Assembly (NCBI GenBank): GCA_025128025.1
Contig: JAHLYR010000007.1
Coordinates: 1 to 64,000 of the forward strand
From: Synechococcus sp. CS-1330
GTDB lineage: Bacteria > Cyanobacteriota > Cyanobacteriia > PCC-6307 > Cyanobiaceae
Direction of reading: 5' to 3'
DNA: 64,000 nucleotides
The translations under genes were made by a program, and so were the position numbers. This document shows, piece by piece, positions 22,263 through 30,321 of the stretch. Position 1 is the first letter of the stretch, and each line of letters opens with the position of its first letter. Under the pieces are notes generated by a model. It had not been told where the DNA came from and ran no database searches. It saw only the letters and a list, made by a program, of their open reading frames with translations.

Positions 22263-22618
22263 ATGCTGCTCAGCACCACCTCCAGCCTTGCCTGGTGCAC
22301 GGCGAAACAATTTTGGGCGCCTATATCTTTCGCGACATCCTGGCCTCAATCCGGGACCTAATCGGCGGCCGGGCCCGGTCCTAAGAAGTCACATTGGAGC
22401 GGGCCCGGGAGATGGCACTGCAGGAACTAGGCAGGCACGCTCGATTGCTGGGCGCCGATGCCGTTGTGGGGGTGCGGGTGGACTACGAAGTACTGGGACA
22501 GGCTGGTGGAATATTGATGGCTTGCGCCATCGGCACTGCCGTACGGCTCGAGGCTGCTGGGGATTGGGCTTCTGGGGATAGGGGCCTACTACCGCCGCCG
22601 CTACCGCCTCAACCCTGA
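22263..22618 (+). pseudogene. UPF0145 (YbjQ-like) pseudogene
   Basis: An ATG with a good GAGGAAA Shine-Dalgarno starts MLLSTTSSL, the conserved UPF0145 N-terminus. The frame is then lost. The family reading resumes in another frame near 22295 as [25 protein letters not shown], hits an in-frame TAA at 22382-22384, and continues as [11 protein letters not shown]...[19 protein letters not shown]...GTAVRLE to 22618. Compared with intact family members about eight residues between TSSL and VHGE are missing, with a frameshift. Two independent lesions mean no full protein can be made. The 3' end overlaps the convergent stomatin-family gene by 10 nt. A shorter product from a TTG at 22394 is possible but unlikely. 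Confidence 0.85.
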
Positions 22619-23517
22619 CCCTGCTGCAGACCCCGCAACGCCGTAAGTAGGGCTGCCGGGCTCTGGGGATCCACCATCAACACACTGCCACCGGGCGCCT
22701 GAGCCATCTGCTCGCCCATGGCCATCCAGTCGCCGGCCAGCAGCAAACGCATGGCCTCCGCGGCTTGAGGGTTGGCCTGCATCGCCTCGGCCAGCCGACT
22801 GGCCGCATCGGCCCTGGCCTGGGCCAAAAGGGTCTGCTGCTTGGCCTGGGCTTCGGCGTCCAGCAGCAGGGCTTCAGCCCGGCCCCGGGCCGCATTTACC
22901 TGGGAGTCGCGCTCGCCTTCCGAACGCAGGATTGCCGCCCGCTTCTCGCGCTCGGCCGTCATCTGCTGCTCCATCGCCTGCTGCACGCCACGGGATGGCT
23001 GGATATCGCGCAATTCCACCCGAGTCACCTTCACGCCCCAGGGATCGGTGGCCTGATCCAGCTCCTTCATCAGCACCTCATTCACCTCTTGGCGGGTGGT
23101 GAAGGTTTGGTCGAGGTCGAGCTTGCCCATTTCGGCGCGAATCTGGGTCAGCACCAGGTTCACCATGGCCGCCTGCAGGTTGTCGACGGCGTAATAGGCG
23201 CGGGCGTGCTCCAGCAGCTGCCAGTACACCACCGCATCCACCTCGATGCCGACGTTGTCGCGGGTGATGCACTGCTGGGGCGGAATATCGAGGACCCGCT
23301 CCTTGAGCGATTCGTGGCTCACCACCTTCTCCACCCCCGGCAGCACTAAGGAGAGGCCCGGCTGCAGCTGGCGGTCGTATTTGCCGAGCCGCTCCACCAG
23401 CCGCGACTGGCCACCGCTAGTGACCTTGACGCTGCTAACGCCCAGCAGGGCCATCAGCACCAAGGCGGGCAGGGAGAGCAGAGCGTCCACGGCGGGAATC
23501 CGAGCATGAGATGCCAA
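22609..23517 (-). CDS. SPFH/stomatin-family membrane protein (paraslipin)
   Basis: The 302-residue protein has an N-terminal hydrophobic segment ([15 protein letters not shown]), then the SPFH band-7 domain ([73 protein letters not shown]) and a long Ala/Glu/Arg coiled coil that would drive oligomer formation. Such proteins build membrane microdomain scaffolds and often work with an NfeD partner. Here an NfeD-like gene lies divergently 48 nt away, so the pair is linked although not in one operon. The product name QmcA-like or paraslipin is by family only. Confidence 0.92.
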   Translation of the reverse strand: MASHARIPAVDALLSLPALVLMALLGVSSVKVTSGGQSRLVERLGKYDRQLQPGLSLVLPGVEKVVSHESLKERVLDIPPQQCITRDNVGIEVDAVVYWQLLEHARAYYAVDNLQAAMVNLVLTQIRAEMGKLDLDQTFTTRQEVNEVLMKELDQATDPWGVKVTRVELRDIQPSRGVQQAMEQQMTAEREKRAAILRSEGERDSQVNAARGRAEALLLDAEAQAKQQTLLAQARADAASRLAEAMQANPQAAEAMRLLLAGDWMAMGEQMAQAPGGSVLMVDPQSPAALLTALRGLQQGQG

Positions 23518-23565
23518 CGCTAGTCAGCATGGGCGGGCCGAACCACCCACACCCGCCGCGCAGCC

Positions 23566-23985
23566 ATGGCTCCCGTGTCGCTCCTCTGGCTGCTGCTGGC
23601 CACCGGCCTGCTGCTGCTTGCCCTGGCGGGCGCTGAGGTGGATTGCCTACTGCCGGCGACGGTGGTGGCCCTGGTGTTGTCAGTGGCGACGGCCTGGTTA
23701 CCCCTGCCGCCCCTGCTGCAACTAGGCCTACTGGCGGGCCTCACCGGCTTGGGGGTGCTGGGTCTGCGGCGTTGGTCGGCACGGCAGCGGCACCGCAGCC
23801 TGCCGCCAGCGGAAACCGCCACGGTGCTCAGTGGCTTCAACGGCAGCGATACGGGTCGGGTGCGCTGGCACGGCCAGAGCTGGAGCGCCGTCAACCTGGG
23901 CAGCAGCCAAGCCCTCAGCCCAGGCGCGGCCGTGACCGTGCTGGGCCGCGAGGGCAATCAGCTGCAGGTGTTGGGGCTTGGGTGA
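23566..23985 (+). CDS. NfeD-like membrane protein
   Basis: The 139-residue protein has two or three hydrophobic helices in the first 70 residues ([50 protein letters not shown]) and a C-terminal small beta-barrel of OB type ([41 protein letters not shown]). This is the short NfeD class that partners with SPFH proteins. It is divergent from the SPFH gene, the two ATGs 48 nt apart, sharing one intergenic region and perhaps regulation. Confidence 0.85.
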   Translation: MAPVSLLWLLLATGLLLLALAGAEVDCLLPATVVALVLSVATAWLPLPPLLQLGLLAGLTGLGVLGLRRWSARQRHRSLPPAETATVLSGFNGSDTGRVRWHGQSWSAVNLGSSQALSPGAAVTVLGREGNQLQVLGLG

Positions 23986-24044
23986 GATTGAGTCTTGGTG
24001 TAGACCCAGCCCTAGGGGAGACTGAGACCAAGCACCCCCACTCC

Positions 24045-24530
24045 ATGCAACTGCGCATCGGCAACGGATACGACATCCACCGGCTGGTGCCCGGTCGGGC
24101 GCTAATCCTGGGCGGCCAGCGGCTGGAGCATCCCGCAGGACTGGGGCTTGATGGCCACAGCGATGCCGACGTGCTGGTGCACGCAATCATGGACGCCCTG
24201 CTGGGGGCCCTTTCACTGGGCGACATCGGCCTGTATTTCCCACCGGACGACCAGCAGTGGCAGGGGGCCGACAGCCTGGAGCTGCTGGAGCAGGTAGTAG
24301 CCCTGGTGATGGAGCGGGGTTGGAGCGTGGTGAATGTGGATTCAGTGCTAGTGGCCGAGCGGCCCAAGCTCAAGCCCCACATCGCCTCGATGCGTTCTGC
24401 CATCGCAGCGCGCATGGGCCTGGCAGCCGATCAGGTGGGTGTCAAAGCCACCACGAACGAACAGCTGGGGGCTGAAGGCCGCGAAGAGGGCATCTCTTGC
24501 CATGCCGTGGTCCTGCTGCAAAAGCCGTGA
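24045..24530 (+). CDS. ispF: 2-C-methyl-D-erythritol 2,4-cyclodiphosphate synthase
   Basis: The 161-residue enzyme forms MEcPP in the non-mevalonate isoprenoid pathway that feeds carotenoid, chlorophyll and quinone synthesis. Metal ligands are in YDIHRL and [11 protein letters not shown]. Other motifs are [23 protein letters not shown] and the C-terminal [17 protein letters not shown]. The ATG at 24045 gives the family start [14 protein letters not shown]. The last bases GTGA overlap the start of the next gene. Confidence 0.97.
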   Translation: MQLRIGNGYDIHRLVPGRALILGGQRLEHPAGLGLDGHSDADVLVHAIMDALLGALSLGDIGLYFPPDDQQWQGADSLELLEQVVALVMERGWSVVNVDSVLVAERPKLKPHIASMRSAIAARMGLAADQVGVKATTNEQLGAEGREEGISCHAVVLLQKP

Positions 24531-24979
24531 GCCGCCTCTGGCACTCCAGCCTTTCTAAGTTTGTGAGATTGATATTGCTTCTGGGAATGACCCTGGTGCT
24601 GCTCTCCAGCCAAGCCGGCGCGGTGCACGCGGCCTTTGCCGAGCCCGATGGCTCCTACGACGTGGTGGTGGTGGAACACCTGCGTCTAAAGGTTCCAGCC
24701 GAGGGCCGCCAGGCCTGGCTGGAGGCGGAACGGGGCAGCTGGGAACCCTGGCTGGCCCAGCAGGAGGGTTTTCTCGATCGCCAGCTGCTGTGGGATCCCG
24801 CCACCGAGGAGGGCACCCTGCTGATCCGCTGGGTCGATCGCGAGCACTGGAAGGCGATTCCGCCACAAGCTGTGCAGGCCGTGCAGGAGCGCTTCGAGCA
24901 GCTAGCCCAGGCGGCCAGCGGCCAATCGCAAGGCAACCCCTTCCCGCTGGTTTTTGAAGGTGAGCTGCTGCCGCCATGA
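24527..24979 (+). CDS. Secreted protein of cyanobacterial TIGR03792-like family
   Basis: With a GTG start that overlaps the ispF stop, the 150-residue product begins with a basic segment and a hydrophobic helix ([14 protein letters not shown]) ending QAGAVHA, a signal peptide. The mature part reads [40 protein letters not shown] and [15 protein letters not shown]. This matches a cyanobacterium-specific family I recall as TIGR03792, with an ABM-like ferredoxin fold. Its function is unknown. An upstream ATG at 24497 would put ispF codons at the front and destroy the signal peptide. Confidence 0.8.
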   Translation: MSRLWHSSLSKFVRLILLLGMTLVLLSSQAGAVHAAFAEPDGSYDVVVVEHLRLKVPAEGRQAWLEAERGSWEPWLAQQEGFLDRQLLWDPATEEGTLLIRWVDREHWKAIPPQAVQAVQERFEQLAQAASGQSQGNPFPLVFEGELLPP

Positions 24980-25359
24980 GCCGCATCAGCGCAGACCAGG
25001 CCACCTATGTGCTCGGCCGCCATGCCGAAGAGCGCGCCCGCCTGGTGCTGCACGAGTACATCAAATGGGAAACCTTCGCCCTCCACCCCAAAGGCGACCA
25101 GCTGGCTAAGTTTGCGGCCCGCTCCATCCAGCACTGGTGGGCTCGCGGCGGCTACCCAAACGTGGCCCAACGCCTGTCGCAGCTACTGGAGGTCCGCGGC
25201 TTTCGGCTGCTCCATAGCTCCAGCCTGATGGCCTGCTCCCCCAGCGACTACGCAAAAGCCCAGTGGCTGATTGATTTCCTCAGTAACTACCCCGCCCAGC
25301 AGCACGCCAGCCTCTGGGTGACACCGGCAATTGTTGGGATGGTGTGGGAGCGGCTATGA
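24976..25359 (+). CDS. Conserved hypothetical protein, 127 aa
   Basis: I do not recognise this family. It is a soluble protein with a helical, His- and Trp-containing centre (HEYIKWETFALHPKGDQLAKF, then IQHWWARGGYPNVAQRLSQLLE) and a C-terminal part DYAKAQWLIDFLSNYPAQQHASLWV. It overlaps both neighbours by 4 nt (ATGA on each side), so it is translationally coupled between the TIGR03792-like gene and larB. Confidence 0.72.
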   Translation: MSRISADQATYVLGRHAEERARLVLHEYIKWETFALHPKGDQLAKFAARSIQHWWARGGYPNVAQRLSQLLEVRGFRLLHSSSLMACSPSDYAKAQWLIDFLSNYPAQQHASLWVTPAIVGMVWERL

Positions 25360-26069
25360 ACGGCAGCCCGGAGCATCGGCTCGACCTTGGCCGCCGCCAG
25401 CGCCTGGGGATGGTGGAGGCGATCTGGGGCGAGCACAAAAGTGCCGAGCAGATCGCCAGGATCCTTAAGGAGCTGCATGACGCAGGAGAGCTGGCGCTTG
25501 TGACCCGCGTCTCCCCTGAGAAGGCGGAAGCCGTGGCAGCACTGCTAGGGCCGGAGCGAGGGGAAGCCTGGCTTCTGCAGCACCATCCCCAGGCCCGATG
25601 TCTCAGCACTGGCCTCTTAGCAAGCCCGGATTCCAGGCTGGGGCGGGTAGCGGTGCTGAGCGGCGGCACCAGCGATTTGCCGGTAGCGGCCGAGGCCCAG
25701 CTGGCCCTGGCCTGCCATGGCATCGCCACCGAGCTGGTGCTGGATGTGGGCGTGGCGGGGCTGCACCGGCTGCTCGAGCGCCTCGAAGACCTGCGTCATG
25801 CCGATGTGCTGATCGCCTGCGCTGGTATGGAGGGAGCCCTGCCCACCGTGCTGGCCGGGCTGCTGCCCCAGCCGGTGATCGGCGTGCCGGTGGCGGTGGG
25901 CTACGGCGTAAGTGCCGGTGGCGTGGCCGCCCTGCACGGCATGTTGGCCAGTTGCGCCCCCGGCCTCACTGTAGTCAACATCGACAACGGCTATGGCGCC
26001 GCCATGGCAGCCCTGCGGATCCTGGGCTGCGGGCCTGGGCGCTCAGCAGCCTGGACGCAGGGGGGTTGA
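25356..26069 (+). CDS. larB: LarB-type pyridinium carboxylase (AIR carboxylase-like)
   Basis: The 237-residue protein has an N-terminal helical region (RRQRLGMVEAIWGEHKSAEQI) and a C-terminal PurE/AIR-carboxylase-like domain: VAVLSGGTSDLPVAAEA, DVGVAGLHRLL, VLIACAGMEGALPTVLAGL, GVPVAVGYGVSAGGVAALHGML and VVNIDNGYGAA. LarB carboxylates and hydrolyses NaAD in making the nickel-pincer nucleotide of lactate racemase. larC and larE are not in the window, so the cofactor role here is by family only. The start ATG overlaps the preceding stop. Confidence 0.88.
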   Translation: MNGSPEHRLDLGRRQRLGMVEAIWGEHKSAEQIARILKELHDAGELALVTRVSPEKAEAVAALLGPERGEAWLLQHHPQARCLSTGLLASPDSRLGRVAVLSGGTSDLPVAAEAQLALACHGIATELVLDVGVAGLHRLLERLEDLRHADVLIACAGMEGALPTVLAGLLPQPVIGVPVAVGYGVSAGGVAALHGMLASCAPGLTVVNIDNGYGAAMAALRILGCGPGRSAAWTQGG

Positions 26070-26201
26070 ACTGGGCTGCTCAATCTCGAGCACCGCTTGG
26101 ATCCAAAGCTGCATCGAGCGGGGCAAGAGTCCCTGCTCGTAGCGCTCTATGGCCTGCAGCAGCACCGCTGTATTTACCCAAGTTGGCGAGCGATGCAGCA
26201 T
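26043..26201 (-). CDS. Possible small protein, 52 aa
   Basis: The minus strand holds an ATG-initiated frame that reads MLHRSPTWVNTAVLLQAIERYEQG, then LPRSMQLWIQAVLEIEQPSST to a TGA. Its amphipathic helical composition is protein-like rather than typical antisense sequence. The last 27 nt overlap the end of larB tail to tail. No family is recognised. This is the only coding candidate in the 238-nt gap after larB; it could still be chance. Confidence 0.4.
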   Translation of the reverse strand: MLHRSPTWVNTAVLLQAIERYEQGLLPRSMQLWIQAVLEIEQPSSTPLRPGC

Positions 26202-26307
26202 CAAACCAACTGACGCTCAGCGCAGTGTGGGTAGCTAGCCAGCCATGGGCAAGGGGGCACGCAATGATCTCCCCTCGCCGTTTGGGACTCGAACCAGGAC
26301 AACAGTC

Positions 26308-27258
26308 TTAGAGGTGTTGGAGCTGGGGGTAGGCCGTTAGCAGTTCTTCTGTGCTCAGCACTTCACCGGCTCCTTCCGGCTGCCAGATCACCTCGATCGC
26401 CAGCAGGTCAGCGGCACCGACGGCGCCGAGCTGCTGCAGCGAATCGCGCACTTGATCGGCACTGCCCGAACCCTTCAGCGCAAGCCGGCTGCGGCTTGCC
26501 ACCAGCAGGGTGACGGCGATGAAATCGCTACTGGCATCGCTATCTCCTGCAGCCACACTGTCATCGCTAAAGCGCTTGCCGCCCACATTGGTGGTGACCT
26601 CGCGCTGCAACTTGCTGCGCTCCGTCATCGAGAGGCGATTGAAGGTGGATTCGGCACTAGCGAAAGGGACCTGACCCACCTCTGAATTGGCATAGACCCA
26701 GAGGTCGGGGTGGCGCAGCAGGGCCAAGGTGGTCTCTTGAAGCAGGGCTTGGAGGCCAGCCGCATGGCTGGTGTCGGCGCTGCCAGCAAGACGGCGCAGA
26801 TCGGTTTGAAGCTGGCGGGCCGATGCCAGCAGCCCCACCTGCAGCTGGCTGATCGTGACCGGGCCATCGGGGCGGCCGCCGCCCACCAGATCGCTGCGGC
26901 TGCCGGAAATTGCGGGCCCCTGGCCGCCACCACCACCACCTCGCACCGCATTTAGGAGCAGTCCTCCCACGGCCATGAGCACAAGGAAGCCAAACAGGCC
27001 GCCGCCACCGAAACCAAACATTGGAATCAGGAAGGGAAAGCCGATGCCCCCTCCCCCGTAGCCACCGCGGTAGCCGCTGTTGTAGCCGCCACCACCTCTG
27101 TAGCCACCACCGCCATAGCTTCTCGGCATCGAGGGGGCCGAGCGGAAGCTGCCGCCACCGATGCGGCCGCCACTGGCGGCCCAGCTGGGGCTGGGGTGCA
27201 CCACCAACAGGCTCAGGACCAACATCGGCACGGCCAACAAGCTGAAACAGCGCCGCAA
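26308..27258 (-). CDS. DUF1517-family membrane-anchored protein
   Basis: The protein of about 316 residues has a signal-like N-terminus (LLAVPMLVLSLLVVHPSPSWA), a Gly/Tyr/Arg-rich stretch (SYGGGGYRGGGGYNSGYRGGYGG in parts), a hydrophobic helix (GGGLFGFLVLMAVGGLLLNAV), and a C-terminal domain with VTISQLQVGLLASARQLQTDL, SEVGQVPFASAESTFNRLSMTERSKLQRE and FIAVTLLVASR. This order is that of DUF1517 proteins of cyanobacteria and plastids, of unknown function. The start is unsure: TTG 27258 avoids overlap with thiS, TTG 27282 is similar, and ATG 27348 would overlap thiS by 41 nt. Confidence 0.85.
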   Translation of the reverse strand: MRRCFSLLAVPMLVLSLLVVHPSPSWAASGGRIGGGSFRSAPSMPRSYGGGGYRGGGGYNSGYRGGYGGGGIGFPFLIPMFGFGGGGLFGFLVLMAVGGLLLNAVRGGGGGGQGPAISGSRSDLVGGGRPDGPVTISQLQVGLLASARQLQTDLRRLAGSADTSHAAGLQALLQETTLALLRHPDLWVYANSEVGQVPFASAESTFNRLSMTERSKLQREVTTNVGGKRFSDDSVAAGDSDASSDFIAVTLLVASRSRLALKGSGSADQVRDSLQQLGAVGAADLLAIEVIWQPEGAGEVLSTEELLTAYPQLQHL

Positions 27259-27307
27259 AACCAGACGGGTAGAAAGCGCCAAGGCGCTGGAAGCAATTGG
27301 TGGGAAT

Positions 27308-27514
27308 CTAGGAACCACCGCCCACAATGGTGACCACTTCCAGCACATCGGATTCCACCACCGGCTGGGTGGGCCAGGCCTGTCTGGGCAGGATCGTGCC
27401 GTTGAACTCCACCACCACCAAGCGGGGCTTGTAGCCCAGTTCCAGCAGGGCCTGCTCCAAATTGAGCCCGGCTGAGCAGGCTCGCTGATCGCCGTTTACC
27501 TGCAGCCGGATCAC
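27308..27514 (-). CDS. thiS: Sulfur carrier protein ThiS
   Basis: The 68-residue ubiquitin-like protein carries sulfur for thiazole formation in thiamine synthesis. It has the beta-grasp pattern (MIRLQVNGD, LLELGYKPRLVVVEFNGTILPR, VVESDVLEVVTIVGGGS). The C-terminal Gly-Gly that is thiocarboxylated is followed by one extra Gly-Ser, so the active end would be GGGS rather than the usual GG; trimming or tolerance is unknown. It overlaps the thiE stop by 4 nt. Confidence 0.93.
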   Translation of the reverse strand: MIRLQVNGDQRACSAGLNLEQALLELGYKPRLVVVEFNGTILPRQAWPTQPVVESDVLEVVTIVGGGS

Positions 27515-28590
27515 GAAGCCGGCACCTCAAGTGCTGCCAGCAGCTCGGCGGTGGCGGCAGCCGGATCAACCGCCTCGGTGATCGCCCGCACCACCGCAAT
27601 CCGCTGGGCTCCAGCAGCCCGCACCGCCGCCACCTTGCTGGCATCGAGCCCGCCGATGGCAAAGAAGGGGATCGGACTAGCCGCCGCGGCCTGGCGCACG
27701 TAATCGAGCCCCACCGGCTCCCGGCCGGGCTTGGTGGGGGTGGCCTCCACCGGACCGACGCCGACGTAGTCGCAGCCATCGCTGACCGCCTGCTGCAACT
27801 GGGCCAGGGCATGGGTGCTGCGGCCGATCAAGCGATCGGGGCCCAGCAGCTGGCGCGCCACCGCCGGCGGCAGATCCCCCTGGCCCAGGTGCACCCCGTC
27901 GGCCTCCACAGCCAGGGCAATATCAATGCGGTCATTCACCAAAAACAGGGCACCATGAGCGGCGCAGAGCTGGCGCAGGGCCCGGGCCTGGCTGAGTTTT
28001 TGCCGGTCATCGAGACCGGCGGCCTCCTTGGCGCGGTATTGCACCAGGCGCACCCCGGCCCCCAAGGCGGCGGCCACCACCCGCTCCAGGTCGGGCACCG
28101 GCGAGGTAACCAAATAGAGCCGGCAGCTAGCCAGCAGCTCACGGCGGCCCGCCCCGCCCGCAGCGGCCAGACGACAGGCCTGCAACAGATCCACTTCAAG
28201 GTCGTAGAGCAGATAGCGCAGAGCTGAGGCCTCCTCAGCCAGCAGGGGATCGCTGCTGCGCCCAAATTCCTCCAGCACCCGCAAAGCCTCCTGCACCCGG
28301 CCGGCGTTAGCACCCACCACGGCGCTGGGGCTGGATCGCTCCGCTTGGGCCGGATGGCCGAGGCCCGCGGCCGGATCGGTGGCGGTATGGCGAGCGAATT
28401 TGTAGGCATCGCGATGCAACCGGCCCAGCCGCTGGCGCATGTCCTTGGTGCGCACCACCAGATCGCCCCGATCGAGGCCAAAGCGGGCCCAATCTTCCAG
28501 CACCCGCAAGCCCTCGCGTGCCCGATCGAGGTTGGCATCGAGCAGCCGATCGCGGGCTGGGCTGGAGGAGCTGTCTAGGGTGGGATCCAT
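27511..28590 (-). CDS. thiE: Thiamine phosphate synthase with N-terminal extension
   Basis: The C-terminal 215 residues are ThiE, joining HMP-pyrophosphate and thiazole phosphate: CRLYLVTSPVPDLERVV, VRLVQYRAKEA, FLVNDRIDIALAVEADGVHLGQGDLP, GRSTHALAQL, YVGVGPVEATPTK and FFAIGGLDASKV. The first 140 residues (LLDANLDRAREGLRVLEDWARF, ANAGRVQEALRVLEEFGR) form the helical extra domain typical of cyanobacterial ThiE, total 359 residues. The start MDPTLDSS is the first sensible ATG. It is translationally coupled to thiS. Confidence 0.95.
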   Translation of the reverse strand: MDPTLDSSSSPARDRLLDANLDRAREGLRVLEDWARFGLDRGDLVVRTKDMRQRLGRLHRDAYKFARHTATDPAAGLGHPAQAERSSPSAVVGANAGRVQEALRVLEEFGRSSDPLLAEEASALRYLLYDLEVDLLQACRLAAAGGAGRRELLASCRLYLVTSPVPDLERVVAAALGAGVRLVQYRAKEAAGLDDRQKLSQARALRQLCAAHGALFLVNDRIDIALAVEADGVHLGQGDLPPAVARQLLGPDRLIGRSTHALAQLQQAVSDGCDYVGVGPVEATPTKPGREPVGLDYVRQAAAASPIPFFAIGGLDASKVAAVRAAGAQRIAVVRAITEAVDPAAATAELLAALEVPAS

Positions 28591-28603
28591 CACACAGGGG
28601 CCA

Positions 28604-28741
28604 ATGGCAGGCGAGCCAGGCAATCCAAATCGGGGCAATACCGACAGCCCGATGCTGGTGCTGATTTCAGGGATTCTGCTGCTCGGCGGGATCGCCACCT
28701 TCATTGGCTGGGGTCTCACCCACGCCTATCCCAGCGCTTAA
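28604..28741 (+). CDS. Small single-helix membrane protein, 45 aa
   Basis: The frame codes MAGEPGNPNRGNTDS, one hydrophobic helix (PMLVLISGILLLGGIATFIGW) and a short GLTHAYPSA tail. AGGGG lies 4-8 nt before the ATG. It starts 14 nt from the divergent thiE and overlaps the 3' end of the convergent ribF by 75 nt. The hydrophilic head, single helix and Tyr-Pro tail are protein-like. Function is unknown. Confidence 0.55.
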   Translation: MAGEPGNPNRGNTDSPMLVLISGILLLGGIATFIGWGLTHAYPSA

Positions 28742-29695
28742 GGCGCGGGCCAGCTGGGCATCGGCGGCAATCTGGGCTGCGAGCTGCTCAAAGCTGGCGA
28801 AGGTTTGCTGGCGGCGCAGCAGTTGCAGTGGCTCCACCACCAGCTCCAATCCCTCAAGCTCCAGCTGCCGATCGAGCAGGTGCACCTCCACCGCCGAAGG
28901 GGCGGTGGGATCCACCGTGGGCTGGGGGCCGAGGTTCATCACCGCCGGCAACATGGCCCCACCTTCCACAGACGCGGTCGCCGCATAAACCCCCTCCAGC
29001 GGCAAAAACTTGCGGCCATCCACCTGCAGGTTGGCGGTGGGCCAACCCAGCGTTTTACCAAGCCCGCGGCCACGCACCACCCGGCCGCTGAAGCGATAGG
29101 GACGCTCCAGCAAGCGGCGGGCCTCCGCCAGATCTCCAGCCCCTAGGGCCCGGCGGATGCGGCTGCTGCTCACCCGCTCCTCGCCGTCCCAGAGCATCGG
29201 CAGCACCTGCACCTCGATGCCGTGAAGGGCACCAATCACCGCCAAGGCCTGACTGTCGCCGCTGCGGCCGGCCCCGAAGCGAAAGTTGTCACCCACAGCG
29301 ACCCGCTGGGCCGCCAGCTGGCCCACCAGCACCTGCTCCACGAAGGCCTCGGGACTGAGGGCGGCCAGCTCTCGGCTGAAGGGCACCAGCACCAGCTGCT
29401 CAATGCCCAGGGGCTCCAGCAGATGCAGCTTTTCAGCGGGCAGGTCGAGCCGTAAGCGCGCCTCGCCGTGCAGCACCTCGCGCGGATGGGGCCAGAAGCT
29501 CACCACAGTGGCGATTGCCGCCTGTTCGCTGCCAGGGGCAGCCGTAACAGCCGCGATGACGCGCCGGTGCCCCTGGTGCAGGCCGTCAAAACTGCCGAGG
29601 GCGATGGCCGTGGGGCGCAGGGCCTCCTGGGGGGATCGCAGGGGTATCAACGCTACGGAACCCAAAGGCAACGGGAGCCAAAACGATCCTCCCAT
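28667..29695 (-). CDS. ribF: Bifunctional riboflavin kinase / FAD synthetase
   Basis: The 342-residue enzyme makes FMN and FAD from riboflavin. The N-terminal adenylyltransferase domain has AIALGSFDGLHQGHRRVI, VVSFWPHPREVL, VGDNFRFGAGRSGD and RVSSSRIRRAL. The C-terminal kinase domain has GRVVRGRGLGKTLGWPTANL, GVYAATASV, AVMNLGPQPTVDP and EVHLLD. The start ATG 29695 gives a slightly long N-terminus; no nearer ATG exists before the first conserved block. The C-terminal 20 residues overlap the small membrane protein gene on the other strand. Confidence 0.95.
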   Translation of the reverse strand: MGGSFWLPLPLGSVALIPLRSPQEALRPTAIALGSFDGLHQGHRRVIAAVTAAPGSEQAAIATVVSFWPHPREVLHGEARLRLDLPAEKLHLLEPLGIEQLVLVPFSRELAALSPEAFVEQVLVGQLAAQRVAVGDNFRFGAGRSGDSQALAVIGALHGIEVQVLPMLWDGEERVSSSRIRRALGAGDLAEARRLLERPYRFSGRVVRGRGLGKTLGWPTANLQVDGRKFLPLEGVYAATASVEGGAMLPAVMNLGPQPTVDPTAPSAVEVHLLDRQLELEGLELVVEPLQLLRRQQTFASFEQLAAQIAADAQLARALSAGIGVGETPANEGGDPAEQQNP

Positions 29696-29727
29696 GGCAC
29701 CTTTGGGGCACCCATCTGGATGGCTGA

Positions 29728-30309
29728 ATGGCTGACCGCCTCGACCTGCAGCTAATCGCCGCGGCATTGCGGCGCCTGGGCTGGATTCGGCTCTGGTCCC
29801 AGGTGGTGCTGGGAGTGGTGGTGGTTGGGGTGCTGCTTTTCAACAACATCGGCGGCCGCCTGGCGGCCAATTCAGCCCGGGCCCTGGGGCTGGGACCTGG
29901 CATCTCGCTCACCACCATCGCCTTCCTGCTGCTGCTCTGGAGCATCTGGCAGAGCTGGCTGGTGGTGCGCTGCGGCCGGGCCCTCAATTCGCCGGTGCGG
30001 CCCAGCAAGGGTGAAACCTCTCGGCTGATCAAGCGGGGCGTGCTGGCGGACCTGGCCGGCATCACCTTGGCGGTGCTGGGCTATCAGTCGCTGGCCGGCA
30101 GCCTGTTCGTGCAGGCCTCCCAACAGGTGCCCGGCTTCTTTGGTGCCCAGATCCAGGCGACCCCTGGCGTGGCTGGTCGAGTGATCGGTCTACCGATCAC
30201 CTCGATCGAGATGCTGGCCGTGCTGGGCAACACCCAGGTGCTGTTTGCCCACCTGATCGGGCTCTGGATCAGCCTCTGGCTGCTTCAACGGGTTAACCGC
30301 ACAACTTGA
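29728..30309 (+). CDS. DUF3611-family membrane protein
   Basis: The 193-residue protein has four membrane helices (LWSQVVLGVVVVGVLLF, SLTTIAFLLLLWSIWQSWL, VLADLAGITLAVLGYQSL, LFAHLIGLWISLWLL). Charged turns include RRLGWIRLWSQ near the start and PVRPSKGETSRLIKRG in the middle, both typical of DUF3611 proteins found in cyanobacteria and plastids. Function is unknown. It starts 32 nt from the divergent ribF and is convergent with surE. Confidence 0.88.
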   Translation: MADRLDLQLIAAALRRLGWIRLWSQVVLGVVVVGVLLFNNIGGRLAANSARALGLGPGISLTTIAFLLLLWSIWQSWLVVRCGRALNSPVRPSKGETSRLIKRGVLADLAGITLAVLGYQSLAGSLFVQASQQVPGFFGAQIQATPGVAGRVIGLPITSIEMLAVLGNTQVLFAHLIGLWISLWLLQRVNRTT

Positions 30310-30321
30310 GTTGGGGGCCGC

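Noticed and set aside
26283-26303. T-loop-like sequence (GGTTCGAGTCCC on the minus strand)
   Set aside because: The T stem does not pair beyond two bases and no cloverleaf forms, so it is not a tRNA.
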